From the NCBI GenBank assembly GCA_028875655.1, contig JAPPCX010000054.1:1-64000 (forward strand): a stretch of 64,000 nucleotides of DNA. The letters run 5' to 3'. The notes under the pieces are model-generated. The model was given only the letters and a program-made list of their open reading frames with translations, was not told where the DNA came from and did not search any database. Source of the DNA: Chloroflexota bacterium. Lineage in GTDB: Bacteria; Chloroflexota; Dehalococcoidia; Lucifugimonadales; UBA3495. Shown here one piece after another: positions 19,594 to 28,450 of the stretch; the first letter of the stretch is position 1, and each line of letters begins with the position of its first letter. A program made the translations under genes and the position numbers.

Positions 19594-20241
19594 TCACTCC
19601 TCTAACAGATCCAGAAGGGCGTTGACGGTGGCAGCGGCAGCCGAACTTCCGCCACGCCTTCCCAAAATTGTGATGTGCGGCACAACCCGTGCCGCCAGTT
19701 CCGCCTTGGATTCCGGGCAGGCGACAAACCCTACTGGCATCCCGATTACCATCGCCGGCGACACCTGCTTCGAGTCAATCAAATCCAGCAGGGCCAGCAA
19801 GGCTGTCGGGGCGTTGCCAATGGCCACCACCGCACCATCCATCTGCGGGGCCAGTTCTCGCACGGCGGCGACGCTGCGGGTGGTTTCCTCCCGTCGCGCG
19901 CGCTCGGCAACCGTGGGCGCGTCGATGAGGCAGTCGGTTTCGACGCCCCGACGCGACAGAGCCGCCCTCGAGATGCCCACCTGCACCATCCGCACGTCCG
20001 TCACCACCCGCCGGGTGTCCTGCAACGATTTGAGGCCGGCATCGACTGCATTGTTTGCGAACCTGACATCGGCCGAGATAGCGGGATCGCCTTCCGCGCG
20101 CACGATGCGGTGCAGGACATACCGCTCGGCAGGCGACAACCGCGCCTCGGACTCATCGCCCTCAAGGCTCTCCGCAACCATCACCAGGCTCTGCCGGTCA
20201 ATTTCCTCCGGCAGCAGCGCGTATTTGTCAACGAGAGTCAT
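19594..20241 (-). CDS. cbiC: (Cobalt-)precorrin-8 methylmutase
   Basis: Moves the C11 methyl group to C12 to give (hydrogeno/cob)yrinate. It shows IVRAEGDPAISADVRFANNAVDAG, TDVRMVQVGIS and GMPVGFVACPESKAEL, all typical of CbiC/CobH. The ORF track start lies inside leuS and encodes nonsense residues. The ATG at 20241 (MTLVDKYALLPEEI) gives 215 residues, the normal length. It is the first cobalamin gene of the run, 31 bases after leuS. Confidence 0.93.
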   Translation of the reverse strand: MTLVDKYALLPEEIDRQSLVMVAESLEGDESEARLSPAERYVLHRIVRAEGDPAISADVRFANNAVDAGLKSLQDTRRVVTDVRMVQVGISRAALSRRGVETDCLIDAPTVAERARREETTRSVAAVRELAPQMDGAVVAIGNAPTALLALLDLIDSKQVSPAMVIGMPVGFVACPESKAELAARVVPHITILGRRGGSSAAAATVNALLDLLEE

Positions 20242-20272
20242 ACGGGAATACGTCACCAATGGCAGTATTGCC

Positions 20273-22753
20273 CTACCCCACCACCACATTGACCAGCCGG
20301 CCCGGCACGTACACGACGTTGCGCACGGTTTTGCCGTCCACGTGGGCCTGCACCCTTTGGCTGTCCAGGGCCAGTTGCCGCGCATCGTCCTCACCAATGC
20401 CGGCCGAGACGGTGATACGATCCCGCACCCGGCCGTTCACCTGCACCACCAGCGTGATCTCTTCCTCTGCGGCCAGGTCGTCGTCCCAGATTGGGAAAGC
20501 CTGCTGATGAACGCTGTAGGCATGTCCGTTGCGTTCCCACAACTCTTCCGCCACGTGGGGCGCGATTGGGGCCAGTATCAACAGGAAGTTTTCTATGCAG
20601 TCCCGCCACGTGCCTGCGTCCACCGATTGGTCGTTCCACACCCGGCTCAGGTGGTTGACCAGCTCCATCAAAGCGGCGATGGAAGTATTGAACTTGAACT
20701 TGTCCAAGTCATCGTAGCATTTCCGAATCGTCCGGTGCAGAACCCGTTGAGTGTCGCGGACGGCTACCGGATCCGTGGGATGCGCGTCCAGCTCGCGGGC
20801 GTCGTACTCCACCAGGCTCCAGACCCGGTTGAGCCAGCGCACCACGCCGTTGATGCCCTCGTCGCTCCACGGGCCGCCCTGATCCCAAGGACCGATGAAC
20901 ATGAGGAAGCAGCGCACGGCGTCCGCTCCCACCTGGCCCACAACGTCGTCGGGATTGACCACGTTGCCTCGGCTCTTGCTCATCTTTTCGTGGTCGGACC
21001 CCAGGATCACACCCTGGTTGAACAACCGCATGAAGGGCTCGTCGATGTCCAGCATCCCCATGTCGCGCAAAGACTTGATAAAAAACCGGCTGTACAGAAG
21101 GTGCATCACCGCGTGCTCGGCGCCGCCGGTGTACTGCTGAACCGGCATCCAGTCGGCGGCGGTTTCCGCCTCGAAAGGCCCGCCGTCGAATTGGGGGGTG
21201 CAGTACCGCAGCATGTACCAGGACGAGTCCATGAAAGTATCCATCGTGTCGGTTTCCCGCCGGCCGGGCCCGCCGCATTTGGGGCATACCGTATTCACGA
21301 ACGCCTCGTTGATCGCCAGTGGGGATTCTCCCGTGGGGCGGAACTCGGCGTCCTCCGGCAACAGCACCGGCAACTCCGATTCCGGCACCGGCTGCACGCC
21401 GCATTCGTTGCAATAGACCATGGGAATCGGCGTGCCCCAGTATCGTTGCCTCGAAATCAGCCAGTCCCTCAGGCGGTAAGTGACGGCGCGATGTCCCCAC
21501 CCGCGACGCTCCACGTCGTTAGCGATGGCGATGGCGCCTTCCTCGTCAGTCATCCCGTCGTAAGCGCCCGAGTTGGTCATGAATCCCGGGCCGATGTGAG
21601 CTTCCTCGGGTTCTCTGCCGTTCCACTCGATGGGAGCGATGACGGTGCGAATGGGCAGCCGATACTTGCGGGCGAATTCAAAGTCCCTGGTGTCGTGAGC
21701 CGGTACGCCCATCACCGCGCCGGTGCCGTAGGTGGTCAGTACGTAATCCGCCACGTAAATGGGCACCTGCTCGTTGTTCAGCCGATTGCGCGCGCTGGCC
21801 CCAATGAACACTCCGGTCTTTTCCCGCTCCGCGGAAAGGCGGTCGATTTCCGACGCAGCCCGGGCCTGCTCGACGTACGCCTCAACCTCCGCGCGCTTGC
21901 TCGCCGAAGTGAGCTTGGCAACCAGCGGATGCTCGGGAGCGAGGACAATAAAGGTCACGCCGAATATGGTGTCGATGCGCGTGGTAAAGGTGCGGATTTC
22001 ACGCTCTTCCAGGCCGTAGTCGGAGATGTCGAAACCGATCTCCACTCCCTCGCTCCGGCCGATCCAGTTGCGCTGCATGGTAAGGATCTTGTCGGGCCAG
22101 TCGTCCAGCGTGTCGAAATCCAGCAGTTCGTCGGCGTAATCGGTGATTCTGAAAAACCACTGCTCAAAGTCGCGCCGCGTGATCGTCGTGTCGCAGCGTT
22201 CGCAGACGCCGTTCAACACCTGCTCGTTGGCCAGCACGGTCTGACAGGACGGACACCACACTACCGGAGCTTTGGCCCGGTAGGCCAAACCCTGTTCGTA
22301 GAGCTTGATGAAAAACCACTGGTTCCAGCGGTAGTATTCCGGTAGGCAGCACACTACTTCCCGGTCCCAGTCGTAGATCGCCCCCAGCGACCGCAACTGC
22401 CGGCGCATGTTCTCCACGTTGGACATGGTCCACTCGTAAGGATGCACGCCACGGGAAATGGCGGCGTTTTCGGCCGGCAATCCGAATGCGTCGAAACCTA
22501 TCGGATGCAGCACGTTGTAGCCCTGCATCCGCCGAAACCTGGCATGGGCATCCGACGGAGCCATGGCGTACCAATGGCCGATGTGCAGATCCCCCGAAGG
22601 ATAGGGATACATGGTCATCTCAAACCACTTCGGGCGCGGGTCGTCGTCTTCAACCCGATAGATCCGGTCTCTTTCCCACCGCTCCTGCCATTTGCGGTCG
22701 ATGGCAACGGCGTCGTAGCGGGGTTCGACTTGACGCTGGGCTGTGGTCGTCAT
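20273..22753 (-). CDS. leuS: Leucyl-tRNA synthetase
   Basis: Class I aminoacyl-tRNA synthetase charging tRNA-Leu. HIGH appears as YPSGDLHIGHWYAM and KMSKS as EKMSKSRGN. The CP1 editing domain with its GTGAVMGVPAHDTRD signature lies between them. A zinc-type CxxC pair (VWCPSCQTVL) is also present. At 826 residues it is of bacterial type. The cobalamin genes follow on the same strand 31 bases later, probably by read-through. Confidence 0.97.
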   Translation of the reverse strand: MTTTAQRQVEPRYDAVAIDRKWQERWERDRIYRVEDDDPRPKWFEMTMYPYPSGDLHIGHWYAMAPSDAHARFRRMQGYNVLHPIGFDAFGLPAENAAISRGVHPYEWTMSNVENMRRQLRSLGAIYDWDREVVCCLPEYYRWNQWFFIKLYEQGLAYRAKAPVVWCPSCQTVLANEQVLNGVCERCDTTITRRDFEQWFFRITDYADELLDFDTLDDWPDKILTMQRNWIGRSEGVEIGFDISDYGLEEREIRTFTTRIDTIFGVTFIVLAPEHPLVAKLTSASKRAEVEAYVEQARAASEIDRLSAEREKTGVFIGASARNRLNNEQVPIYVADYVLTTYGTGAVMGVPAHDTRDFEFARKYRLPIRTVIAPIEWNGREPEEAHIGPGFMTNSGAYDGMTDEEGAIAIANDVERRGWGHRAVTYRLRDWLISRQRYWGTPIPMVYCNECGVQPVPESELPVLLPEDAEFRPTGESPLAINEAFVNTVCPKCGGPGRRETDTMDTFMDSSWYMLRYCTPQFDGGPFEAETAADWMPVQQYTGGAEHAVMHLLYSRFFIKSLRDMGMLDIDEPFMRLFNQGVILGSDHEKMSKSRGNVVNPDDVVGQVGADAVRCFLMFIGPWDQGGPWSDEGINGVVRWLNRVWSLVEYDARELDAHPTDPVAVRDTQRVLHRTIRKCYDDLDKFKFNTSIAALMELVNHLSRVWNDQSVDAGTWRDCIENFLLILAPIAPHVAEELWERNGHAYSVHQQAFPIWDDDLAAEEEITLVVQVNGRVRDRITVSAGIGEDDARQLALDSQRVQAHVDGKTVRNVVYVPGRLVNVVVG

Positions 22754-22806
22754 TAGAAGGGGTCCCTCATGCTGCTATGAATACGGTGTCGTCCAATATA
22801 GCACAA

Positions 22807-22836
22807 TTGACATATTCCCCGTTGCGCTGATAATAA
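22807..22836 (+). promoter_or_regulatory. Promoter of ktrB
   Basis: A perfect -35 TTGACA (22807-22812) is followed, after 18 bases, by TAATAA (ATAATA with 17). It lies in the divergent gap between leuS and ktrB. A 6-bp perfect hairpin, GCCGCG-TAA-CGCGGC (22842-22856), sits at about the expected transcription start. No c-di-AMP riboswitch fits in the short leader. Confidence 0.65.
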
Positions 22837-22905
22837 CGCTGGCCGCGTAACGCGGCAGGGCCTCCACCAACAGCAACCAGTTCCGTCTTTTCTGACACTC
22901 GCGTC

Positions 22906-24378
22906 GTGAACCAACCAAACGAAGGCCCTACCGAGTCGGCAATCCCCGTCGCCCGTTGGCGTGGAGCGCCGCCACTGCGGGTGCCAATCCGGAGGCGAGT
23001 CCCGCCACGCAGATGGACTTCAGCGCCCGCAATTCTCCTGGGTATTTTCCTTCTGCTGAACATCGTAGGCGGCGTCTTGCTGTGCCTTCCTTTGGCCGCC
23101 GACGGGGACCGTGCCAGTTTCCAGGTCGCTTTCTTCACGGCGATTTCCGCCTCGACCGTCACCGGTCTAACGCAGGTGGACACGCAGACCTTCTGGTCGC
23201 CGTTCGGTCAGGTTGTCCTGTTTTTCCTCATGCTCGTGGGTGGCCTGGAGTTCATGACTGCGGCCACCGTACTGGTCTTTTTCGGCCGCCGCACGACGGT
23301 ATTGGAAGAGGAAGTGTACCGGGACACGGTCGGCTCCGGCCATACCTCCAACGTCGCCAGGGTCGCCCGCAACATCGTCCTCGCCTTTATGCTGGGCTAC
23401 TTCATCGGCGCGGCGCTGATTTTTTACCAGATGCGAACCATGCCCGACATGCCGTTGGCCCAGGCCGCCTGGCAATCGCTGTTTCTGTCGGTATCGGCTT
23501 TCAACAACGCTGGCCTCTCCATCCTGCCCAATGCCGCCAGCGGCAACAATCTGGACACTCTCGGCGCCTATCCATATCTCGCCGGAGTCATCACGCCCAT
23601 GATCATTCTTGGCGCGCTGGGTTGGCCACTGATGGTGGACCTGCGAAGAAACTGGCGGCCCGGGTTCGGACGCCGTCAGCTCGCCGGGCTGTACCTGTTC
23701 AACTTCTCCCGATTCACCCTCGACACTAAGCTGGTCCTCATCCTGACCCTGGGCCTGTACGCGCTCAGCGCCGCTGCTTTTCTGTTCGCGGAGTGGAACG
23801 GGGTGCTCGCCGGCCATTCCCTGCTGGGTAAAGCGGGATCCTCGATATTCCACGGCGCCAGCGGCCGCACCGCCGGCTTCGCGGCGCTGGAATGGAGCGG
23901 GGTGCGGGACTTTACGTTGCTGATTTATGGCGGGCTGATGTTTATCGGCGGTTCCACCGCGTCGGTAGCCGGGGGCATCAAGGTTAACACGGTGGCGGTG
24001 CTGCTGGCCGCGGCTCGTTCCGCGGCCCTCCGGCAGCCCAGGACCGAAATATTCCGGCGTGAAATCGGCGCAACCCTAGTTGCTAGGGCCCTTATGATCG
24101 CCCTGATTGCCGTTGCGTATCTCGGCATAGTAGTTCCGATATTGACTTACACGGACCCGGCCTTGAACTTTGAGAAGCTGATGTTCGATGCCGTTTCTGC
24201 GTTCGGCACCAACGGAATGTCCACCGGGGTATCGGCCGACCTAAGCCTGGCCGGGTCTATAATCTTCATGGTAACCATGCTGGCCGGTCGCATCGGCCCA
24301 CTGACCCTGGTGATGCTGCTGGTGCCTCGGGAAGGGGCATCCTACCGTTATCCCGAAGAACCCGTTAGAATTGGGTAG
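22906..24378 (+). CDS. ktrB: Potassium uptake transporter subunit, TrkH/KtrB family
   Basis: An integral membrane K+ translocating subunit of 490 residues with about ten membrane segments. The four selectivity-filter P-loops can be seen: SASTVTGLT, SAFNNAGLS, GASGRTAGFA and FGTNGMSTG, each with its key Gly. Start is a GTG. The gating partner ktrA begins five bases downstream, so the two form one transport operon. KtrB rather than TrkH is favoured by the short length and the single-RCK partner. Confidence 0.9.
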   Translation: MNQPNEGPTESAIPVARWRGAPPLRVPIRRRVPPRRWTSAPAILLGIFLLLNIVGGVLLCLPLAADGDRASFQVAFFTAISASTVTGLTQVDTQTFWSPFGQVVLFFLMLVGGLEFMTAATVLVFFGRRTTVLEEEVYRDTVGSGHTSNVARVARNIVLAFMLGYFIGAALIFYQMRTMPDMPLAQAAWQSLFLSVSAFNNAGLSILPNAASGNNLDTLGAYPYLAGVITPMIILGALGWPLMVDLRRNWRPGFGRRQLAGLYLFNFSRFTLDTKLVLILTLGLYALSAAAFLFAEWNGVLAGHSLLGKAGSSIFHGASGRTAGFAALEWSGVRDFTLLIYGGLMFIGGSTASVAGGIKVNTVAVLLAAARSAALRQPRTEIFRREIGATLVARALMIALIAVAYLGIVVPILTYTDPALNFEKLMFDAVSAFGTNGMSTGVSADLSLAGSIIFMVTMLAGRIGPLTLVMLLVPREGASYRYPEEPVRIG

Positions 24379-24383
24379 CAATC

Positions 24384-25040
24384 ATGGCGAATCAAGTTTG
24401 TGTCATCGGATTGGGCCGATTCGGCGCCAAGTTGGCTACTACCCTGTTCCAAAGTCAGCATGAAGTCCTGGCTATTGACCAGGACGACCTGAAAGTGCAG
24501 GCGATGCTGGGCCGGGTAACTTACGCCGTTGAGGCCGACGCGACCAGCGAAACCGTATTACGGGACCTGGGAGTAGCCGACATGGACGTCGCCGTCGTAG
24601 CCCTCGGCAGTCAGATCCAGTCCAGCATCATCACGACCATGTTGCTGAAAACCATGGGCCTTCCCTTCGTCATTGCCCGCGCCACCGATACTCGGCACGC
24701 GGAGATCCTGCACCGGGTTGGAGCCGACAAAGTGATCTTTCCCGAAGAGGAAGCCGCCATACGCGCCGCCAGCCTGGACCTCACTCCCAATTCCATCGAC
24801 TTCATCGGAATTACCGAGACCGATGGGATCCACAAGCTGCGCCCACCGGAGCATATGCGGGGACGCAGCCTGCGCGACGTGGGGTTGGGAGGCGACAACC
24901 CCCACCGCATTATGGCGATGGTAATACAGCGCGGGCACGAGTACATTATGAATCCCGACGAAGACGAGCTCATCGGAGACGGCGACATCCTCGTCGTTGT
25001 CGGCAGCCACGAGCAGATTGCCCGTACCTTCGAACGATGA
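24384..25040 (+). CDS. ktrA: K+ transport regulatory subunit with RCK domains (KtrA/TrkA-like)
   Basis: A cytoplasmic gating subunit. The RCK_N Rossmann domain starts VCVIGLGRFGAKLATTL and has the acidic end of the nucleotide site, AIDQDD. A C-terminal RCK_C domain includes GDILVVVGSHEQI. The single N+C arrangement (218 residues) is that of KtrA rather than the duplicated TrkA. KtrA binds ATP/ADP and often c-di-AMP in this family. It sits directly after ktrB. Confidence 0.92.
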   Translation: MANQVCVIGLGRFGAKLATTLFQSQHEVLAIDQDDLKVQAMLGRVTYAVEADATSETVLRDLGVADMDVAVVALGSQIQSSIITTMLLKTMGLPFVIARATDTRHAEILHRVGADKVIFPEEEAAIRAASLDLTPNSIDFIGITETDGIHKLRPPEHMRGRSLRDVGLGGDNPHRIMAMVIQRGHEYIMNPDEDELIGDGDILVVVGSHEQIARTFER

Positions 25041-25074
25041 CCGCAAACCAACACGCTGCCAGCGGTGAACACTG

Positions 25075-25911
25075 ATGCCTGACCTAATCGGTTACCTGGG
25101 GCCGGCCGGAACGTACACCGAGCAGGCCGCCCTGCTCTACGCCCCCGATGCCGTACTCGAGCCTTACCCTACTATCAGCGCGGTGGGCTCCGCAGTCGCC
25201 GAAGACGAGCTGGACTCGGGAGTGGTGCCCATAGAAAACAGCCTGGAAGGTTCGGTCACCTTTACCCTTGACCTCCTGATCGCCCAGTCCGGCCTGTCAA
25301 TCAGAAACGAAATAGTGATCCCCATCGACCACTACCTGGTCGCTCCGCCCGGCGTGTCGGCGGAAACGGTGGAGGTAATCTACTCCCATCCCCAGGCTCT
25401 CGCCCAGTGCCGGGATTATCTGGGTGAAAACTTTCCCACCGTCGCCCGGGAAGCGTCGCTGAGCACCGTGGCAGCGGTGATCGACATGCAGGCCAGCCGG
25501 GTCCCGGCCGCGGCCATCTGTCCCCAGCGCGCCACCGAGATCTACGACGTGCAGATCCTCGCCCAAAGCATCCAGGACAACTCCGCCAACCAGACTCGTT
25601 TCGTCGCGCTGGCCCACGAGGACCACCCGCCCACTGGCCATGACCGCACTTCAATCTGTTTCGCCTTTGCCGTGGACCGTCCGGGCAGTCTCTACCGCGC
25701 CATCGGAGAATTTGCCGAGCGCAACATCAACCTGGTCAAAATTGAAAGCCGCCCGACCAAACAGGAATTGGGCCGGTACATTTTCCTGATTGACTGCGAC
25801 GGGCACCGCGAGGAGCCGGAAATTGAGGCTGCGCTACAGGGCTTGCGCGAGTTTGCCGACGTGTTCAAAATTCTGGGTTCCTATCCGCACTGGGAACCTC
25901 CCGGCCGCTGA
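25075..25911 (+). CDS. pheA: Prephenate dehydratase with ACT domain
   Basis: Converts prephenate to phenylpyruvate in phenylalanine synthesis. The PDT domain opens IGYLGPAGTYTEQAA and contains VVPIENSLEGSV and the catalytic Thr motif NQTRFVAL. A C-terminal ACT domain (FAVDRPGSLYRAI, KIESRPTKQELG) should bind phenylalanine for feedback inhibition. The 278-residue monofunctional form has no chorismate mutase domain. Its link to the neighbouring K+ genes is only positional. Confidence 0.95.
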   Translation: MPDLIGYLGPAGTYTEQAALLYAPDAVLEPYPTISAVGSAVAEDELDSGVVPIENSLEGSVTFTLDLLIAQSGLSIRNEIVIPIDHYLVAPPGVSAETVEVIYSHPQALAQCRDYLGENFPTVAREASLSTVAAVIDMQASRVPAAAICPQRATEIYDVQILAQSIQDNSANQTRFVALAHEDHPPTGHDRTSICFAFAVDRPGSLYRAIGEFAERNINLVKIESRPTKQELGRYIFLIDCDGHREEPEIEAALQGLREFADVFKILGSYPHWEPPGR

Positions 25912-25918
25912 CGACCCT

Positions 25919-26440
25919 ATGCGTTTGTTCCGGTCCGCCGCCGGGTTCGTTGTGGGCGCGCCTGCTTTCCTCTTCCGATCCCACTTTCGCGTTCACGGCG
26001 ACAGCATGAGGCCGGTTTTGTTGCATGGCGACCTGTTGCACGTATTGCCCGGATCATGGACGCCCGGCGGGTTTGAACGGGGCGCGGTCGTAGTGGCGAC
26101 GTCGCCGGTTACGGCGGGTTCGTTCTGGGTAAAGCGTGTAGTCGGACTGCCTGGCGAATTCGTGGCTTTCGCCGACGACGGTGCCATCCTCATAAATGAC
26201 GATCCCCTGCAGGAACCGTACTGCTCAGGAACTCCGTACGAGCCAGAAACGCCCGGTGAGCGGCAAATTTCGCCTTCCTGGTTGTGCGACGACGATGAAT
26301 ATTTCTTGCTGGGCGACAATCGGGCCGACAGCAACGATAGCCGTCGCTACGGGCCGGTGTCGTCGCGAGCGATCATCGGCCGGGTGTGGTTTCGTTGGCC
26401 TCGCCGGAGTGTTCCATCGAGCCGAGGGCAGAAGCAATGA
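25919..26440 (+). CDS. lepB: Signal peptidase I (S26 family), short form
   Basis: Membrane serine protease that removes signal peptides. The Ser nucleophile lies in HGDSMRPVLLHGD, the Lys base in FWVKRVVGLPGE, and the C-terminal box is YFLLGDNRADSNDSRRYG. The track ORF starts within pheA; the ATG at 25919 gives 173 residues. Only a short hydrophobic stretch (FVVGAPAFLF) precedes the Ser, so the N-terminal anchor is weak compared with typical LepB. The next gene overlaps by four bases. Confidence 0.9.
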   Translation: MRLFRSAAGFVVGAPAFLFRSHFRVHGDSMRPVLLHGDLLHVLPGSWTPGGFERGAVVVATSPVTAGSFWVKRVVGLPGEFVAFADDGAILINDDPLQEPYCSGTPYEPETPGERQISPSWLCDDDEYFLLGDNRADSNDSRRYGPVSSRAIIGRVWFRWPRRSVPSSRGQKQ

Positions 26441-27411
26441 TCCTGGATCGAGCCTCCGAGAAAGTCTCCAACTGGGTCGGCGGCATTTCATGGCTGCTGC
26501 ACCTCAACCGGCAGATGGAAGCAGCGGCCGCCAGATGGCGACCGGTACGGGTCGTTCTGGCCACCCTGGCCGCCGTAACCCGGAACGACGCGCAACAGCT
26601 GATCGCCGGCGTGGCCTACTACGGCATGGTGGCGCTGATTCCGGTATCCGTCGCCCTCTTGCAATTTTTGGGGCTGGCCCTGGGGCCCGAGCTGTCGCTG
26701 GGCTGGTTCGAGTCATGGTCATCCCGGCTGCTTCCATCCAGCATCGACCTGGGCGGATTACTGGCCGCCGGGGACTCCGCTATCGTCGGTATTACCGGCG
26801 TGTTCGCTCTGCTCGGCCTGGTTTGGGGATCGTACAAACTGTTCGGGGCGGTGGGCGTCGTCGTCAACCGGATGTGGGGCATCGCGCCGGCACAGGTGGG
26901 AATCTTCGGCAAGACTCGTCAGTACCTGTTGATGAGCGCCACCGCTATCGTGCTGTTGCTGTCTAGCGTTTTCACCTACCTGATATCCCAGGACGTGGCT
27001 CCCTGGGTGCTGCGGCAACTGGACCTGACCGGTTGGAGCGACACGCTAATATCCTCCGCCGCCCGGGGCTGGTGGTCCAACCTGATCGCAGGACTATTGG
27101 CCGGAACGGCTTTCCTGATCGTTTACCGGTACGTCCCGGAACGCCCGGTGCGCTGGCGCTGGGCCGCTATCGGAGCCGGCGTGGCCGGTATCGCGCTGCA
27201 GATGGTCAACATCGGCGTGGCGATCTTCATCGCCTACCTCGCTCCGTCCCACCTGGTGTATGGTCCGCTGGCATCGGTGCTGCTGGTTCTGGTCTGGCTC
27301 TTCGCGTCATCGGTGACGCTGGCGTCGGGCGCGGCGGTGGCAGCCTATGGGCAGAGCGTGTATGACGGCGACGGACCAACCCCAGGCCCCGGTTGGTTCT
27401 TGGGCAGTTGA
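26437..27411 (+). CDS. YihY/BrkB-family inner membrane protein
   Basis: A 324-residue membrane protein with about six hydrophobic segments. The family signatures are AGVAYYGMVALIPVSVALL near residue 60 and the late PERPVRWRWAAIGAG plus YLAPSHLVYGPLASVLLVLVWL. The biochemical role of the family is not settled; the old RNase BN label is known to be wrong. The ATG at 26437 overlaps the lepB stop, implying co-translation. Confidence 0.85.
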   Translation: MILDRASEKVSNWVGGISWLLHLNRQMEAAAARWRPVRVVLATLAAVTRNDAQQLIAGVAYYGMVALIPVSVALLQFLGLALGPELSLGWFESWSSRLLPSSIDLGGLLAAGDSAIVGITGVFALLGLVWGSYKLFGAVGVVVNRMWGIAPAQVGIFGKTRQYLLMSATAIVLLLSSVFTYLISQDVAPWVLRQLDLTGWSDTLISSAARGWWSNLIAGLLAGTAFLIVYRYVPERPVRWRWAAIGAGVAGIALQMVNIGVAIFIAYLAPSHLVYGPLASVLLVLVWLFASSVTLASGAAVAAYGQSVYDGDGPTPGPGWFLGS

Positions 27412-27498
27412 CCCCGCCCGCCAAGCCGTTTACAAACGGAACTGGGGCGATATCCAGCCTCGGCGGATCGCCCCGGTTCCGTTGCCGTCGCGGGCCGG

Positions 27499-27768
27499 CT
27501 ACAGTTTCCAGAAGCTCCCAACCTGGCAGACTATGTCCACCTTGTTGATAGACTCCGCCGGCCAGCCCACCATGTTCAGCCAGTCCTCGAAATGCGACTG
27601 TTCCACGGCCTCGCATTCGGAAATCAGCTTGCCGTTTTCCAGGTCCCCGTACACCTTGAGGATTGTGGTACGCCGGTCAGGCCGCCATTTTTTCACGGCG
27701 TCGAGCTTGCTGCGAAAGTCCTCTTCCGTGATGCCCGGTATGTTGTGGACGGCGATGAATCGTGCCAT
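27499..27768 (-). CDS. Small conserved hypothetical protein (DUF4242-like)
   Basis: An 89-residue soluble protein starting MARFIAVHNIPGITEEDF, with a predicted alpha/beta (ferredoxin-like) pattern and no catalytic motif I recognise. Similarity to small DUF4242/SCO4226-type proteins is suggested only by size and the opening strand. It lies downstream of the MaoC pair on the same strand, separated by a repeat. Confidence 0.6.
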   Translation of the reverse strand: MARFIAVHNIPGITEEDFRSKLDAVKKWRPDRRTTILKVYGDLENGKLISECEAVEQSHFEDWLNMVGWPAESINKVDIVCQVGSFWKL

Positions 27769-27786
27769 TGTTTCAAGCTCCGTAGT

Positions 27787-27840
27787 CCTGGATTCCCGCT
27801 TTCGCGGGAATGACGGGGGGTTAGCGGGAATGACGGGAGG
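27787..27840. repeat. Dispersed GGATTCCCGC/GCGGGAATGAC repeat, with extra half-unit
   Basis: CTGGATTCCCGCTTTCGCGGGAATGACGG forms a hairpin (ATTCCCGC...GCGGGAAT). It is followed by a second GCGGGAATGACGG half-unit after a short spacer. It lies between two minus-strand genes. Confidence 0.8.
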
Positions 27841-27841
27841 G

Positions 27842-28402
27842 CTAGTCGGCCGGCGGTACGAAGGGATACGGAATCGGCGGCCCGTCTTTGAGCGGCAGCA
27901 CCACCGTCGCCGTGCCGGGCATGCTCTCGATACCGTCCTGGGTCTTCATGCCGATTTCCAGCTCGATGAAACCCATTTGGCTCTTTTCGTACTTGCTGGT
28001 CACCCGGCCCCACATGATCAGGATGTCTCCGGGAACCAGCATGGCACGGTGCTCAAAGCGCGCCTTCCACGGCCAACCGTTGGGCAGCGTCCAGTCCTTC
28101 AAGTACTGGGGCACCACGCTCTGTTTCCATGAACCATGCACCAGGATGCTGGGGTTGCGGTCGTGGTTCAGGCCGAAGTCCAGATCGTAATGGATCCGGT
28201 GGAAGTTCTCGATGGCCGCGCTCCACCGGAAAAGGTGCGTGGGCGTCGGCTTGTAGATGTACTTGGGCAGTTCGTCGCCCTCGTTCACGTCCTCGTAGTA
28301 GATCTGGCCTTTGTCGCGCAGGCCGTCGGCGTCGGGCCGCTCGTTGCGCCGCCAGATTTCTTCCGGTTCCATGTTAAGGAGGTCGTCAAGCAGTGTGGTC
28401 AT
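27842..28402 (-). CDS. MaoC-like hotdog-fold dehydratase/hydratase
   Basis: A 186-residue protein with a MaoC-type region. YYEDVNEGDELPKYIY opens the fold, and ILVHGSWKQSV plus RFEHRAMLVPGDILIMWGRV correspond to the substrate-tunnel and strand segments. MaoC proteins hydrate enoyl-CoA thioesters. Its neighbour upstream is a FAS1-type MaoC N-domain protein, and the two may form a heterodimer. The 15 extra N-terminal residues in the track (HSREGGNPG) are a translated repeat, so ATG 28402 is taken as the start. Confidence 0.8.
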   Translation of the reverse strand: MTTLLDDLLNMEPEEIWRRNERPDADGLRDKGQIYYEDVNEGDELPKYIYKPTPTHLFRWSAAIENFHRIHYDLDFGLNHDRNPSILVHGSWKQSVVPQYLKDWTLPNGWPWKARFEHRAMLVPGDILIMWGRVTSKYEKSQMGFIELEIGMKTQDGIESMPGTATVVLPLKDGPPIPYPFVPPAD

Positions 28403-28413
28403 CGTCAAGACTC

Positions 28414-28445
28414 CTGGATTCCCGCCTTCGCGGGAATGACGTTCC
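28414..28445. repeat. Dispersed GGATTCCCGC/GCGGGAATGAC repeat
   Basis: CTGGATTCCCGCCTTCGCGG and the following GAATGAC form one unit lying in the gap between the two MaoC-type genes, immediately before the start of the downstream one. Confidence 0.8.
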
Positions 28446-28450
28446 AAAAG

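Noticed and set aside
19046-22345. 1099-residue plus-strand ORF opposite leuS and cbiC/cbiX
   Set aside because: It is the antisense shadow of clear minus-strand genes in GC-rich DNA and has no domain or ribosome site.
22837-22905. c-di-AMP (ydaO) riboswitch before ktrB
   Set aside because: The leader is under 80 bases; only a simple 6-bp hairpin is present.
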